Below are positions 34,295 through 43,464 of a stretch of 64,000 bases of DNA, in pieces. The stretch is taken from the NCBI GenBank assembly GCA_045546315.1, contig JAZQCN010000095.1, positions 39,972 to 103,971 of the forward strand. Direction: 5' to 3'. Made by a program: the position numbers and the translations under genes. Every line of letters starts with the position of its first letter. Position 1 is the first letter of the stretch. The stretch is from RGIG2041 sp045546315 (lineage in GTDB: Bacteria; Bacillota; Clostridia; UBA1381; UMGS1253). The notes beneath the pieces were generated by a model. That model searched no databases. It was not told the origin of the DNA and was given only the letters and a program-made list of their open reading frames with translations.

Positions 34295-35740
34295 TTATTT
34301 GCATTTCTTTAAAATTTCTTTCACCAGCGCAAAGGTTTCCGCCGTTGAGGAAATGCTGAGGCGCTCTTTTATCGTATGCACATCGAAAAGCGCAGGTCCG
34401 ATTGCGATGCAGTCGAGTCCCGGAATCTTCGATGCAAACACACCGCACTCCAGTCCGGCGTGGATGGCTTCTACCTTCGCCTCACCGCCGCACAAATCCT
34501 TGTAGCACGCTTTATAGTGCTCGCGCAGCACTGAATCTGCCTTAAACTCCCAGGACGGGTAGTGCCCGTCGGTTTTTGTGCTGCAGCCAAAGGTCTTTGC
34601 CAGCGCAAACAACCGCTTTTCCAAAAAGTCAAGCGCCGTCTGCTTATTGGAGCGCAAGGTAAAGAGCAGCTCTACGGCATCGCTCTGCGTTTTAAGAATA
34701 CCAAGGTTTAACGAGGTTTCCACAAGCCCCTCGATGCTGACGCTCATATCCATCACACCGCACGGTGCACACAAAAGAAGCTGCGAAAGCTTATCACTGT
34801 CCGCCTGCGGTAAAACATCAAATTCACCCATCTCGCCTACGCTTACCGTTAAGGAAGCGTTTGGCTCACGGTCGATGATTTCCTTTTGAATCATGTCCAT
34901 GCTGTATTGCAGCTTCTGCGCGAACACCTGCGCATTTTCCACAACAAGCTCTGCGCTGCACGCAAGCGGAATCGCATTGCCCTTGTCGCCGCCATTTACG
35001 CCGATGAGCCTGAAATCGCCTACGGCCCTTGCCTCGTGCAGGATTCTGCCCATCAGCATATCTGCATTGACTCTGCCCTTGTGGATTTCGATGCCCGAAT
35101 GTCCGCCCTGCAAACCGGCGATGCGCAATGTGATGTGTGTTCCGCGCACGCGAATCGGCGTATAGGCAAGCGTCATCAAAAAGTTGCTGCCGCCTGCACA
35201 CGATACCGTCACCGTGCCCGGTTCTTCCGCGTCCATATTGATCATCCTTTTGCCGGACAAAAGCTTTGCATCTAATGCCATCGCACCGTACATACCGGTT
35301 TCTTCATCCGTGGTAAACAGCGCTTCAATCGGCGGATGTGCAATATCGTCGCTTGCCAGAATTGCAAGCGCCATTGCAACCGCAATGCCGTTGTCTGCAC
35401 CCAGGCTCGTCCCTTCAGCGGTCACAAAATCGCCGTCTACATACGGACGGATACCATCGTTTTCAAAATCGATATTACAATCCTCTGTCTTTTGGCATAC
35501 CATATCCAGATGCCCCTGCAAAATCACAGGCGCCGATGCCTCGTAGCCCGCAGTGCCGTTTTTGTATATCACGACATTGTTTGCCGCATCGCGCACCGCG
35601 CGCAAGCCATGCCTTTTTGCAAAATCCAAACAATACCGGCTGATTTGCTCCATATTGCCGGAGCCGCGCGGAACAGAGCAAATTTCTTCAAAATATTCAA
35701 ATACGCGCTTCGGTTCAAGCGCGGATAAATTTTTCATCAT
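34295..35740 (-). CDS. pepD: Aminoacyl-histidine dipeptidase (PepD, M20)
   Basis: 481 residues, full PepD length. Opening ALEPKRVFEYFEEICSVPRGSGN and the metal-site region VILQGHLDMVCQ, then ADNGIAVAMALAIL, FTTDEETGM with catalytic Glu, and MDAEE. It hydrolyses Xaa-His and other dipeptides in the cytoplasm with Zn. An ATG ATG pair starts it; GGAGG lies 6 bases upstream of the first. Its position before the OPT transporter fits peptide use. No terminator separates it from the OPT gene. Confidence 0.94.
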   Translation of the reverse strand: MMKNLSALEPKRVFEYFEEICSVPRGSGNMEQISRYCLDFAKRHGLRAVRDAANNVVIYKNGTAGYEASAPVILQGHLDMVCQKTEDCNIDFENDGIRPYVDGDFVTAEGTSLGADNGIAVAMALAILASDDIAHPPIEALFTTDEETGMYGAMALDAKLLSGKRMINMDAEEPGTVTVSCAGGSNFLMTLAYTPIRVRGTHITLRIAGLQGGHSGIEIHKGRVNADMLMGRILHEARAVGDFRLIGVNGGDKGNAIPLACSAELVVENAQVFAQKLQYSMDMIQKEIIDREPNASLTVSVGEMGEFDVLPQADSDKLSQLLLCAPCGVMDMSVSIEGLVETSLNLGILKTQSDAVELLFTLRSNKQTALDFLEKRLFALAKTFGCSTKTDGHYPSWEFKADSVLREHYKACYKDLCGGEAKVEAIHAGLECGVFASKIPGLDCIAIGPALFDVHTIKERLSISSTAETFALVKEILKKCK

Positions 35741-35807
35741 TTCTCGCCTCCGTTGTTAGTATAACCTTACTTTTCTATTATAATGGATTTTTGTTAAAAA
35801 AGCAACA

Positions 35808-35833
35808 AAAAAGGATGCCCAGGCATCCTTTTT
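35808..35833 (-). terminator. Terminator of the first MATE gene
   Basis: 11-base arms 35808-35818 and 35823-35833, loop of four; T run on the minus strand. Confidence 0.82.
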
Positions 35834-35838
35834 AAAAA

Positions 35839-37206
35839 CTATTGCTGTTCTCTTAATCGCTTCATCGCCCGCGGCTTGATAATCGCAAGCGTAATTAAAT
35901 GACATACAATTACAAATATCCACGAAATCGGCCACGCAATAAACAATGCCCACTCCTCACGGAAATACGGAAGCACAAACAATACCCACATCATGCGCAC
36001 ACCGCAGGTGCCGATAAAGCTGGTAATCGCAGGTATCGTCGAAGAACCGAGGCCGCGGATGGCGCCCATTAAGCACTCCATTGCGCCCACCAAAAAATAC
36101 GGTGCCGTCGTCATCCAAAGACGGAGCACACCAATTTCGATTGCCTCCGGCGAGTCGGTGATATAAATACCCAAAAGCGGCCGCGCAAACAGCACGCACA
36201 AGCCGCCAAGCACAAGACCTGCAGCCACCGCACAAATGAGCGGGATGTAGATAAACTTATTGATGCGCTTTTCATCCTTGGCGCCGTAGTTTTGGCTTAC
36301 ACCGGTTAAAACCGCCTGATAAAAGGCGTTCATCGACACATAGACAAAGCCTTCAATATTACCGCCTGCCGTCGAGCCCGCAATCGTCACCGGACCGAAG
36401 GAGTTTACGCCCGCCTGCACCACCGTGTTCGACAGTGCAAAAAACGAAGACTGCACGCCTGCCGGCAAGCCGACGCGCAGGATTTCCTGCAAAGCTTTTT
36501 TATAAATCTTAAGCGAGCGGATGTCTAAGCGATACGCGCCCTCCGAGCGCATCAGTGTAAATAAAACTGCCACCGCAGATAAGTAGTTTGCCGCAATCGT
36601 TCCTATCGCAACACCGGCAACATCCATATGAAAACCGATAACCAAAATCAGGTTCAGCACCACATTCACCAAGCCGGTCACCGCCAAAATGTAAAGCGGT
36701 CTTTTCGTATCACCAATGGCGCGCAGAATGGAAGCACCAAAGTTATAAATAAGCGATGCCGGAACGCCGACAAAAATAATGCGCATATATAAAACTGCGC
36801 CCTCCAGCACGGCGCCCTCCGGCGTGCCCATCAAAACCAGCAGCGGGCGCGCAAACACGAAGCCCACAATACCGGCAAACACACCGACAATTACGGAAAG
36901 CAGCATCGCCGTATGTACCGTTTCATGCATACTTTTCACATCTCTTGCACCAAATGCACGCGAAACCGCAACACTGGCACCAAGCGAAAAACCGATAAAC
37001 ACATTAACCAGCAAGCCGGAAACCGAGCCGGTTGCACCGACGGCAGCCATTGCATTCGAGCCGGCAAAGCGGCTAACTACAATCAAATCCGCCGCATTGT
37101 ACAAAAGCTGCAGCACGCTCGCCAAAATCAGCGGAATCGCAAACAAAAGCACATTTTTCAAAACCGAGCCGGCACACATATTCAATTCATACTTTCGATT
37201 TTCCAT
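35839..37206 (-). CDS. MATE family efflux transporter
   Basis: 455 residues, twelve hydrophobic helices in two repeats. MATE family marks: PLILASVLQLLYNAADLIVVSRF, GATGSVSGLLVNVFIGFSLGASVAVSRAFG (split) and VLRLWMTTAPYFLVGAMECLMG. It exports cationic compounds in exchange for sodium or protons. ATG behind GGGAGG. Single gene with its own promoter and terminator. Confidence 0.93.
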   Translation of the reverse strand: MENRKYELNMCAGSVLKNVLLFAIPLILASVLQLLYNAADLIVVSRFAGSNAMAAVGATGSVSGLLVNVFIGFSLGASVAVSRAFGARDVKSMHETVHTAMLLSVIVGVFAGIVGFVFARPLLVLMGTPEGAVLEGAVLYMRIIFVGVPASLIYNFGASILRAIGDTKRPLYILAVTGLVNVVLNLILVIGFHMDVAGVAIGTIAANYLSAVAVLFTLMRSEGAYRLDIRSLKIYKKALQEILRVGLPAGVQSSFFALSNTVVQAGVNSFGPVTIAGSTAGGNIEGFVYVSMNAFYQAVLTGVSQNYGAKDEKRINKFIYIPLICAVAAGLVLGGLCVLFARPLLGIYITDSPEAIEIGVLRLWMTTAPYFLVGAMECLMGAIRGLGSSTIPAITSFIGTCGVRMMWVLFVLPYFREEWALFIAWPISWIFVIVCHLITLAIIKPRAMKRLREQQ

Positions 37207-37239
37207 CTTTCCGCCTCCCGAGCTACAGCATTCACGGAC

Positions 37240-37268
37240 ATTGTAGCACAGTCAATCTTGTTTTTCAA
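37240..37268 (-). promoter_or_regulatory. Sigma-A promoter of the first MATE gene
   Basis: Minus strand TTGAAA (37268-37263), 17 bases, TACAAT (37245-37240). Confidence 0.7.
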
Positions 37269-37350
37269 TACTTTACAACAAATTTACTTTTCTGTACGAT
37301 TTCGGTAAAGATCTTTTTTGCTCGTAACATGTGACGCCCAACGCCGTTTT

Positions 37351-38607
37351 TTACTTTATATCAATATCTATATAATGCGCATCCAACTTGGAATACACGA
37401 TTTTTTGACTCTTGTATAGACTGAAGCTGCCCGACATCATATAGCTGATGGCACATATCAGTGCAAAAATTAAAATATTTTCGCTGCCGAACACTTCCAA
37501 AGCAAGCATCGTCGATGCAAGCGGACAGTTGACCACGCCGCAAAATACCGCCACAAACCCAATCGCCGCGGCAAAGCCTGCATCCATTCCCAAAAGCGAG
37601 CCTGCAAGGCAACCGAAGGTCGAACCGATAAAGAATGCCGGCACAATTTCGCCGCCCTTAAAGCCGGCAGCAATGGTAATCGCGGTAAAGACAATCTTTA
37701 AAAGAAACGCCTCCCAATTTACCGCACCGCCGATGGCGCGCGTAATCACATCCATACCTGCGCCGTTATAGTCTCTTGTGCCGACAAGCAATGTCAACAA
37801 TACAATCACTACCGCGCCGACAAATGCGCGCAGATACTTGTTTTTGAATAGCTTTTCCATGCTGTGCTCACAGTAGTGAATTGCCGTGCAAAACAATATG
37901 CTGACTAAAGCGCAGAGCACGGCAATAACGACAATTTTACCGAGTAAAAGCGCATCAATATTTGCAAGCACAACCCCGTCAAAATGCACAGGCGAAAGCC
38001 CGAACAAGCCGGCAATGCCAAAAGCGACCATCGCCGAAATTACACACGGCACAAGCGCCGCATAGTGCATTACGCCGACACAAACTACCTCTAAGGCAAA
38101 AACCGCCGCTGTCAGCGGTGTGCCAAACAATGCCGCAAACACCGCACTCATACCCGCCATTACGATGATGTGCATATCATTTTGATTTAAGCGAAGCACC
38201 TTGCCGATATTGTAGCCGATGCTGCCGCCGAGCTGCAGCGCTGCACCCTCGCGCCCCGCAGAGCCACCAAGCAAATGTGTCAGCACTGTGCTTACAAAAA
38301 TCAGCGGCGCCATTACAAGCGGTACCTTTTCCTCGCTTGCAACCGCCTCCAAAACGCGGTTGGTGTCGAGCTTTCCCTTTTTCTTAAAAATACCGTAAAT
38401 CGCAGCAATCACCAAGCCGCCGACCGGCAACAAATACAGAATCCAGCTATGCTCTGTGCGCAGCTCGGTTACATAATCAATTGCAATGTGAAACACGCTG
38501 CCGATACAGCCACCGATGCCGCCGACCACAGCCGCAACAAAAATCCACTTAATAAATGTTTTTAAATATTCCCATGAAAATTTCAAATTGGTTTTAAATA
38601 TTCCCAC
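37351..38607 (-). CDS. ClC family chloride channel/antiporter
   Basis: 418 residues, GTG start preceded by GGAAGGGAA. The gating motif is GREGAALQLGG with the proton/gate Glu in GGSAGREG (around 115-122), followed by the filter helix GTPLTAAVFALE and GGEIVPAFFIGSTFGCL. These ClC proteins exchange chloride (or fluoride) for protons; a short ending without CBS domains is seen. A 15-base direct repeat occurs at its 5' end in two frames. Chloride versus fluoride cannot be resolved from this. Confidence 0.9.
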   Translation of the reverse strand: MGIFKTNLKFSWEYLKTFIKWIFVAAVVGGIGGCIGSVFHIAIDYVTELRTEHSWILYLLPVGGLVIAAIYGIFKKKGKLDTNRVLEAVASEEKVPLVMAPLIFVSTVLTHLLGGSAGREGAALQLGGSIGYNIGKVLRLNQNDMHIIVMAGMSAVFAALFGTPLTAAVFALEVVCVGVMHYAALVPCVISAMVAFGIAGLFGLSPVHFDGVVLANIDALLLGKIVVIAVLCALVSILFCTAIHYCEHSMEKLFKNKYLRAFVGAVVIVLLTLLVGTRDYNGAGMDVITRAIGGAVNWEAFLLKIVFTAITIAAGFKGGEIVPAFFIGSTFGCLAGSLLGMDAGFAAAIGFVAVFCGVVNCPLASTMLALEVFGSENILIFALICAISYMMSGSFSLYKSQKIVYSKLDAHYIDIDIK

Positions 38608-38629
38608 GGTTGTTCCCTTCCTTCAAAGA

Positions 38630-38660
38630 AAAACCGAACACCGGACCGGTGTTCGGTTTT
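38630..38660 (-). terminator. Terminator of the cation/proton antiporter gene
   Basis: 13-base arms 38630-38642 and 38648-38660, loop of five; T run on the minus strand. Confidence 0.88.
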
Positions 38661-38663
38661 GAA

Positions 38664-39968
38664 TTATGCGTTTTCTTTCTTGTTTTTTGCTTCTTCCAGC
38701 TTTGTCTGGCGGCGCATCTTCACTTCGTCGCTCATCGGCTGGATATCGCCTGCAGCCTGCAGTGCCATACGCGTAAACAGCGGGCCGAACAACTCATAAA
38801 TCAACACGGCAAAAAGCGTAATGTTTCGAATCAGCGCACCCTCCGCCGGCCAAGCTGTTGCCGCAATTGTACACATACCAAGTGCCACACCTGCCTGCGG
38901 CAGAAGCGTAATACCGAGGTATTTGCAAATCTGCGGCGCACATTTTGTTGCCTTCGCACTCATGAAAGTACCAAAATACTTACCGAGCGAACGGAAGATG
39001 ATATAAATGATACCAATAACAACAATTGCCCAATCGGCAAATACATTTAATTCAAGCTCCGCACCACTAATAACAAAGAACAGCGCCAACAGCGGCGAGG
39101 TCCACTTTTCTGTTCTTTCCATTACATCGTGTGACAGCGGACAGATATTGCAAAATACTGTGCCGAGCATCATGCAGACGAGCAATGAAGAAAAGCCTAC
39201 ATGCACCGGACCGATGTTAAACTTAATCATCGAAAGTGCAACCGTTACAAATACAAACGCAATCGACATATTGAGTCGGTTGGTATTGGAGTTAAACAGC
39301 TTCTCAATCTGGGTTAAAATCCAGCCCATAATTGCACCGAGACCCAAGGAGCAAACAATCTCCACAAGCGGATTGACAAGGATGGAAACCATATCCACCT
39401 GCCCGCTGGTCAGCGTCTTTGCAATACCGAAGGATACGGCAAAAACAATCAAGCCCACAGCATCGTCGAGCGCAACAATCGGCAAAAGCAAATCGGTTAA
39501 AGGACCCTTTGCCTTGTACTGGCGCACGACCATTAAGGTTGCCGCCGGTGCAGTCGCCGTAGCAATTGCGCCAAGAGTAATCAGCTGCGGTACGGAAAGC
39601 TTATCCGGCATAATCATATGCACAACCAGAAGTGCAAGGTCTACAAACAGTGTTGCCACAAGCGCCTGAAAAATACCGATAACAAACGCCTGCTTACCGA
39701 TTTTCTTTAAATCCTCCATACGGAATTCACTGCCGATGGAAAAGGCGATAAAGCCGAGCGCTACATCGGACACAAGCCCGAGCGCATGCACTGCTTCAGC
39801 GCTTGCAAAGCCAAGCCCTTCAATGCCCAACTGCCCGAGGCAATACGGGCCGATTAACACGCCGGCAATCAGATATGCCGTTACACTCGGCAGCTTTAAA
39901 GGCTTAAACAGTCTTGTCATTAAAAGACCGCCTAAAAGCGCAATGGAAACAGACAATAATGTACTCAT
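38664..39968 (-). CDS. CPA2-type cation:proton antiporter
   Basis: 434 residues with about 12-13 helices. Characteristic segments are PSVTAYLIAGVLIGPYCLGQ near residue 30, EFRMEDLKKIGKQAF and AIATATAPAATLMVV, with DDAVGLIVF carrying the ion-binding Asp pair. No TrkA-N domain is fused, so it is the Na(K)/H exchanger part only. It exchanges monovalent cations for protons. ATG follows GAGGGGGAATATA. Promoter found at 40 kb; terminator downstream. Confidence 0.9.
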   Translation of the reverse strand: MSTLLSVSIALLGGLLMTRLFKPLKLPSVTAYLIAGVLIGPYCLGQLGIEGLGFASAEAVHALGLVSDVALGFIAFSIGSEFRMEDLKKIGKQAFVIGIFQALVATLFVDLALLVVHMIMPDKLSVPQLITLGAIATATAPAATLMVVRQYKAKGPLTDLLLPIVALDDAVGLIVFAVSFGIAKTLTSGQVDMVSILVNPLVEIVCSLGLGAIMGWILTQIEKLFNSNTNRLNMSIAFVFVTVALSMIKFNIGPVHVGFSSLLVCMMLGTVFCNICPLSHDVMERTEKWTSPLLALFFVISGAELELNVFADWAIVVIGIIYIIFRSLGKYFGTFMSAKATKCAPQICKYLGITLLPQAGVALGMCTIAATAWPAEGALIRNITLFAVLIYELFGPLFTRMALQAAGDIQPMSDEVKMRRQTKLEEAKNKKENA

Positions 39969-40034
39969 TTATATTCCCCCTCTTTAAAAAGAGCTTCCTG
40001 TTAAAATATGTATTTTAAAAAACACACAAGGCTT

Positions 40035-40062
40035 ATTATACCACCATTTTTCAAAAAGTCAA
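40035..40062 (-). promoter_or_regulatory. Sigma-A promoter of the antiporter gene
   Basis: Minus strand TTGACT (40062-40057), 16 bases, TATAAT (40040-40035). Confidence 0.7.
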
Positions 40063-40082
40063 CTTATTTTTGGCAAAGAAAA

Positions 40083-40110
40083 GGCAATGGATGTTTACAC
40101 CTTCATTGCC
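40083..40110 (-). terminator. Probable terminator of the hydrolase operon
   Basis: 7-base arms 40083-40089 and 40104-40110 with a 14-base loop; short T run on the minus strand. Weaker than others here. Confidence 0.5.
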
Positions 40111-40118
40111 GGTTTCTT

Positions 40119-41111
40119 TTATAAATGTTTTATAATTTCCCGATGCAGGTTTTCCGCATAATAAGCAAAGCCTTCATCATTCGGATGCAGCCATGCATCG
40201 TGGTAGAGCGCCGTGTCATGCGGCACCAAATCGCGCCCCGGTATCACCGTCACATTGGCAAAATCCTTCGTGTTTTCGCAAATGTATCTTTCCAAATCCG
40301 AAAACGGTCCGAGCGGGCGCTCTGTATCCTCATCCGCACGCCAGATTGGCGTGATGGCAAAAATTTTCGCGTTCGGGTATTGCTTTGAGAGCGCACCGTA
40401 GAACGCACGCACATCCGCACAGTACTTTTCTGCTGTCTTCTTGCCCCAGTCATTCGAGCCGTAGGCAACCGTGATATAATCCGGATTAAACTCCGCCTCG
40501 TCCGTACACTGTGCAAGTGCCGGGAAGAATGTATCGCCGCCGATGCCTTTGTTTCTGGCCTCCGCATCCAGCTTTTCGGAAAGACGCACTGCATAGGAAT
40601 TCTTCTGTCGAATTGCAGTTACCCCGTGCGTAATCGAATCACCGAACATCAGCATTTTTTTGCTCGGGCGAAGCGGCTTTATATACGCGCCGTCATCTAC
40701 CCAAAGCTCTGCAATTCTTGCACACGCCTGCCACGGCAGATAAATGCGCACTGTCTTTACCCCTGTACCGAGCACATAGCTTTCCTTAAATTTCCCTTCT
40801 ATACCTCCATCCGGCCACATATCTATGCTGCCGACCAACGCATCGCCGGCATATACATCGAGCACAAAGCCCTTGCTTTTGCTGCCCGGCGAAATGCTGA
40901 CGCCAAGCTGCAGATTTTCTGCATCCGTTTCAAACGCAAGGCGAATGCCTGCACTTGCCACGGTTTTCATATAAAATTCAGCGCTTGTTTCCTTGTACGC
41001 CTGCTCCTGCGCCGGCGTAAAGCGGTGCAAAAACACACCGTCTGCTTCCTCGGTCGCATAGGCTGCCCCGATAGTAACAGACTGAATTTCCTCAAAAGTA
41101 AGCTTTTTCAT
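40119..41111 (-). CDS. SGNH/GDSL hydrolase with N-terminal beta domain
   Basis: 330 residues; ATG follows GGAGGTATATAAA. Residues 1-155 form a beta-rich domain (LAFETDAENLQLGVSIS...), like the CE2/SGNH_hydro_3 accessory domain, and 160-330 the SGNH fold: MFGDSITHG with catalytic Ser, TVAYGSNDWG, and the Asp-His pair in YHDAWLHPND. Acts as esterase, probably on acetylated or acylated carbohydrate. Last gene of an operon with a class I amidotransferase-like hydrolase and an M20 amidohydrolase. Confidence 0.87.
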   Translation of the reverse strand: MKKLTFEEIQSVTIGAAYATEEADGVFLHRFTPAQEQAYKETSAEFYMKTVASAGIRLAFETDAENLQLGVSISPGSKSKGFVLDVYAGDALVGSIDMWPDGGIEGKFKESYVLGTGVKTVRIYLPWQACARIAELWVDDGAYIKPLRPSKKMLMFGDSITHGVTAIRQKNSYAVRLSEKLDAEARNKGIGGDTFFPALAQCTDEAEFNPDYITVAYGSNDWGKKTAEKYCADVRAFYGALSKQYPNAKIFAITPIWRADEDTERPLGPFSDLERYICENTKDFANVTVIPGRDLVPHDTALYHDAWLHPNDEGFAYYAENLHREIIKHL

Positions 41112-41144
41112 TTTATATACCTCCAAATTAAAACTTTGTATCCT

Positions 41145-41813
41145 TTAATTTTTCTCCTCACACAAACGGATAAAATACTCAAAAATCGCACTGCCGTCAG
41201 CGGTGTCGTCGCGCTTTCTTGTGCAGCACATCCGCTCCGGGTGCCACTGCACACCAAAAACCGGCAGTTTCTCGTGCTCGTAACCTTCAATTACACCATC
41301 GTCGGCGCGCAAGGTTACAAAAAAGCCGTCCGCCAAGTCCTGTACCGCCTGATGATGCCAGCTGTTGACGGTAAAGCTTTCTCCGTAGAGCTTTTCAACA
41401 ATACTGCCTTTTTGTGCGATAACCTCATGTACAATATCGCGCCCTGCAAGCACTGTGCTGTGCTCTAACGCATTCGGCAAATGCTGCACAAGCGTGCCCC
41501 CGAAAATCACATTTAAAAGCTGATGTCCGCGGCATATGCCGAAAATCGGCTTGCCTGCCTTTAGAAAGGCTTCCACCAATGCAATTTCCGCCGCATCGCG
41601 CGCTTCATCCATATTGACTGCACCGTCTACCGCTTCGCCGTATCGCGCAGGATGCACATCCACGCCGCCGCAGACAATTAACCCGTCATACTCTGTCGAA
41701 GCTGCCGGGCAATACATACGCGTCGGCTCTGCGCCGCACGCGCGGATTGCATCAACATACAGCGCGTAGCTTTCCGGATTGTTATCGGTAGACAATAAAA
41801 TTTTGACACCCAT
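41145..41813 (-). CDS. Gamma-glutamyl-gamma-aminobutyrate-hydrolase-like class I amidohydrolase
   Basis: 222 residues of the PuuD family. The nucleophile Cys is in FGICRGHQLLNV (about 90-101) and the catalytic His in GVQWHPERM (about 187-195). The typical opening KILLSTDNNPESYALYVDAI is present. PuuD cleaves gamma-Glu-GABA; related proteins act on other gamma-glutamyl compounds. It lies 1 base after the M20 gene and 33 bases before the SGNH gene, so they are one operon. Confidence 0.87.
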   Translation of the reverse strand: MGVKILLSTDNNPESYALYVDAIRACGAEPTRMYCPAASTEYDGLIVCGGVDVHPARYGEAVDGAVNMDEARDAAEIALVEAFLKAGKPIFGICRGHQLLNVIFGGTLVQHLPNALEHSTVLAGRDIVHEVIAQKGSIVEKLYGESFTVNSWHHQAVQDLADGFFVTLRADDGVIEGYEHEKLPVFGVQWHPERMCCTRKRDDTADGSAIFEYFIRLCEEKN

Positions 41814-41814
41814 T

Positions 41815-43155
41815 TTACAAGCTGCACCCCTTCACCTCTGCTACGCCGTCCTCGCGGTATACGATGCGGTCGCCCGAAGAAAACAGACTGTCCATATAAT
41901 CGAGGTAGTCTTGTGCCGATGCAAATTCCGGCACAAAGCGTTCTTTAATTTCCTTTGCGCGCACAGCGCCGTCCTTTAAAAGCAGCTCCAGCATTTTAAG
42001 CTGCCATTTTGCCGAGGTCACACAAGCGAGCTCCGGATTTGCAATGCGGTAATTGTCGCCATGCGAGATGCCCTCTGCGCCCGGACAGTACGGATGCACC
42101 GCCGGCAAAATGCCCGACAAATCACCCATATCCGTGCTGCCGGAGCCGACCACAGGCGTGTATGTACACGGCAGGTCGATTTCCTTTGCCGCATCCAACA
42201 CGAGCTGCTTCATACCTTCCGAATTCTTCAGCGGTGCATAGCCCGGCGAGTCTATAATTTCAACATTTGCACCGAGCGACAGTGCCGCACCGCAAAGCGC
42301 ACGGTTAACCTTTTTGTTTGCTTCTTCAATTGCTTTAAAGGTTTTGCCGCGTACATAGCTTTCCAAAATCACTTCGTCCGGAATGGCATTCACTGCGCCA
42401 CCGCCCTTGGTGACAATCGGGTGTACGCGGATAATATCCTGCTCTGCAAAGGTTTCGCGGATGGCGTTAATCGCCGAAAGCCCCTGCGTTGCCGCATATA
42501 ATGCATTGCAGCCGTTCCATGGTGAGCCGCCTGCGTGCGCAGATTTCCCTTTATAAATAATGCGTTTTGCCATACAGCCGACGGAGCCGTCACGCACGCC
42601 GGCGCTTTCCGATACCGACGTATGTACCATCAATGCAATATCCACGCCGTCAAAATAACCGCGGTGCAAAAATTCGCTCTTGCCGCCGAAATAACGGATT
42701 TTACCCTCCGCAATCAGCTTGGAACGGTACTCAATCTCAATCAGCTCCTCCGCCGGCACTGCGCAAAGGCGGATTTTGCCGCAAAGACCGTCTAATGCAC
42801 CTTCTGCCTTCAAGGCAGCAGCAATGCCTAAAAGCGCTGCACTCTGCGCCGCGTGACCGCAGCAGTGTACTGCGCCCGTCTCGGGGTCAGCTTCCGGATG
42901 CGTCGGGCAAAGCAGCGAATCCATTTCGCCCAAAACCAAAATCTCCGGACCCGGTCTGCCGGTATCTACCACGCAATAAAAGCCCGGAATGTCGCCTGCC
43001 TTTACAAGCTCGTAGCCGAGCGCTTCAAATTTATCTTCCAGATATGCGCTCGTTTTTACCTCTCTGTAGCCCGTCTCCGGGTTTTTCCAGATGTAATCGA
43101 GTGCCTCCAAAATCAAAGCCTTGTTCTTTTCTGCCGCCGCAATCAGCTTGCTCAT
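41815..43155 (-). CDS. M20 family amidohydrolase (AbgB-like)
   Basis: 446 residues. Family marks: MSKLIAAAEKNKALILEAL, VLGEMDSLLCPTHPEAD, HCCGHAAQSAALLG with metal ligands (CxxHAAQ), EELIEIEYRS, and ADMG-like GSGSTDMGDLSG. It resembles p-aminobenzoyl-glutamate or N-acyl amino acid hydrolases that use Mn or Zn. The start ATG has a GGAGGCG site. Second gene of the operon starting with the DUF6472-like gene. The real amide substrate is unknown. Confidence 0.9.
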   Translation of the reverse strand: MSKLIAAAEKNKALILEALDYIWKNPETGYREVKTSAYLEDKFEALGYELVKAGDIPGFYCVVDTGRPGPEILVLGEMDSLLCPTHPEADPETGAVHCCGHAAQSAALLGIAAALKAEGALDGLCGKIRLCAVPAEELIEIEYRSKLIAEGKIRYFGGKSEFLHRGYFDGVDIALMVHTSVSESAGVRDGSVGCMAKRIIYKGKSAHAGGSPWNGCNALYAATQGLSAINAIRETFAEQDIIRVHPIVTKGGGAVNAIPDEVILESYVRGKTFKAIEEANKKVNRALCGAALSLGANVEIIDSPGYAPLKNSEGMKQLVLDAAKEIDLPCTYTPVVGSGSTDMGDLSGILPAVHPYCPGAEGISHGDNYRIANPELACVTSAKWQLKMLELLLKDGAVRAKEIKERFVPEFASAQDYLDYMDSLFSSGDRIVYREDGVAEVKGCSL

Positions 43156-43170
43156 AATAAAACGCCTCCG

Positions 43171-43371
43171 TTAATTTTGTTTTTGTACCATTTTATATTC
43201 ATCATAGAAACGGTAGTACGGACATGCGCGCCGCGCGCCGCCGTATACACTTGCCATCTCATCCTCATCAAAATTGACAAGGCAGATGTAAGCGTCCATT
43301 TCCTCATCATAGTCGTAATACGCGCAGGTTTCACACTGCGTTATTTTCTTTTTCTCCTGCATTTTCATCAC
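43171..43371 (-). CDS. DUF6472-like small Cys-rich protein
   Basis: 66 residues with four Cys: TQCETCAYYDYDEE, YICLVN and ARRACPYYRFYDEY. I recognise the composition as the small DUF6472-like proteins of Clostridia; Cys-x2-C...C...C suggests a metal-binding site. Acidic overall. The stop is 15 bases before the M20 gene, so it leads the operon, and its own promoter is visible. Function unknown. Confidence 0.8.
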   Translation of the reverse strand: MMKMQEKKKITQCETCAYYDYDEEMDAYICLVNFDEDEMASVYGGARRACPYYRFYDEYKMVQKQN

Positions 43372-43379
43372 CGTTTTTT

Positions 43380-43408
43380 ATTTTATCACATAGCTTTAAA
43401 AAAGTAAA
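43380..43408 (-). promoter_or_regulatory. Sigma-A promoter of the DUF6472-M20-amidase-SGNH operon
   Basis: Minus strand TTTACT (43408-43403), 17 bases, TAAAAT (43385-43380). Confidence 0.65.
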
Positions 43409-43414
43409 CAATAC

Positions 43415-43443
43415 TTGATTTTTTGTACTCGGCGTAGTACAAT
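43415..43443 (+). promoter_or_regulatory. Sigma-A promoter of the EamA transporter gene
   Basis: TTGATT (43415-43420), 17 bases, TACAAT (43438-43443). Back to back with the previous promoter. Confidence 0.65.
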
Positions 43444-43464
43444 ACATCCTTGTGGGGTGAAATT

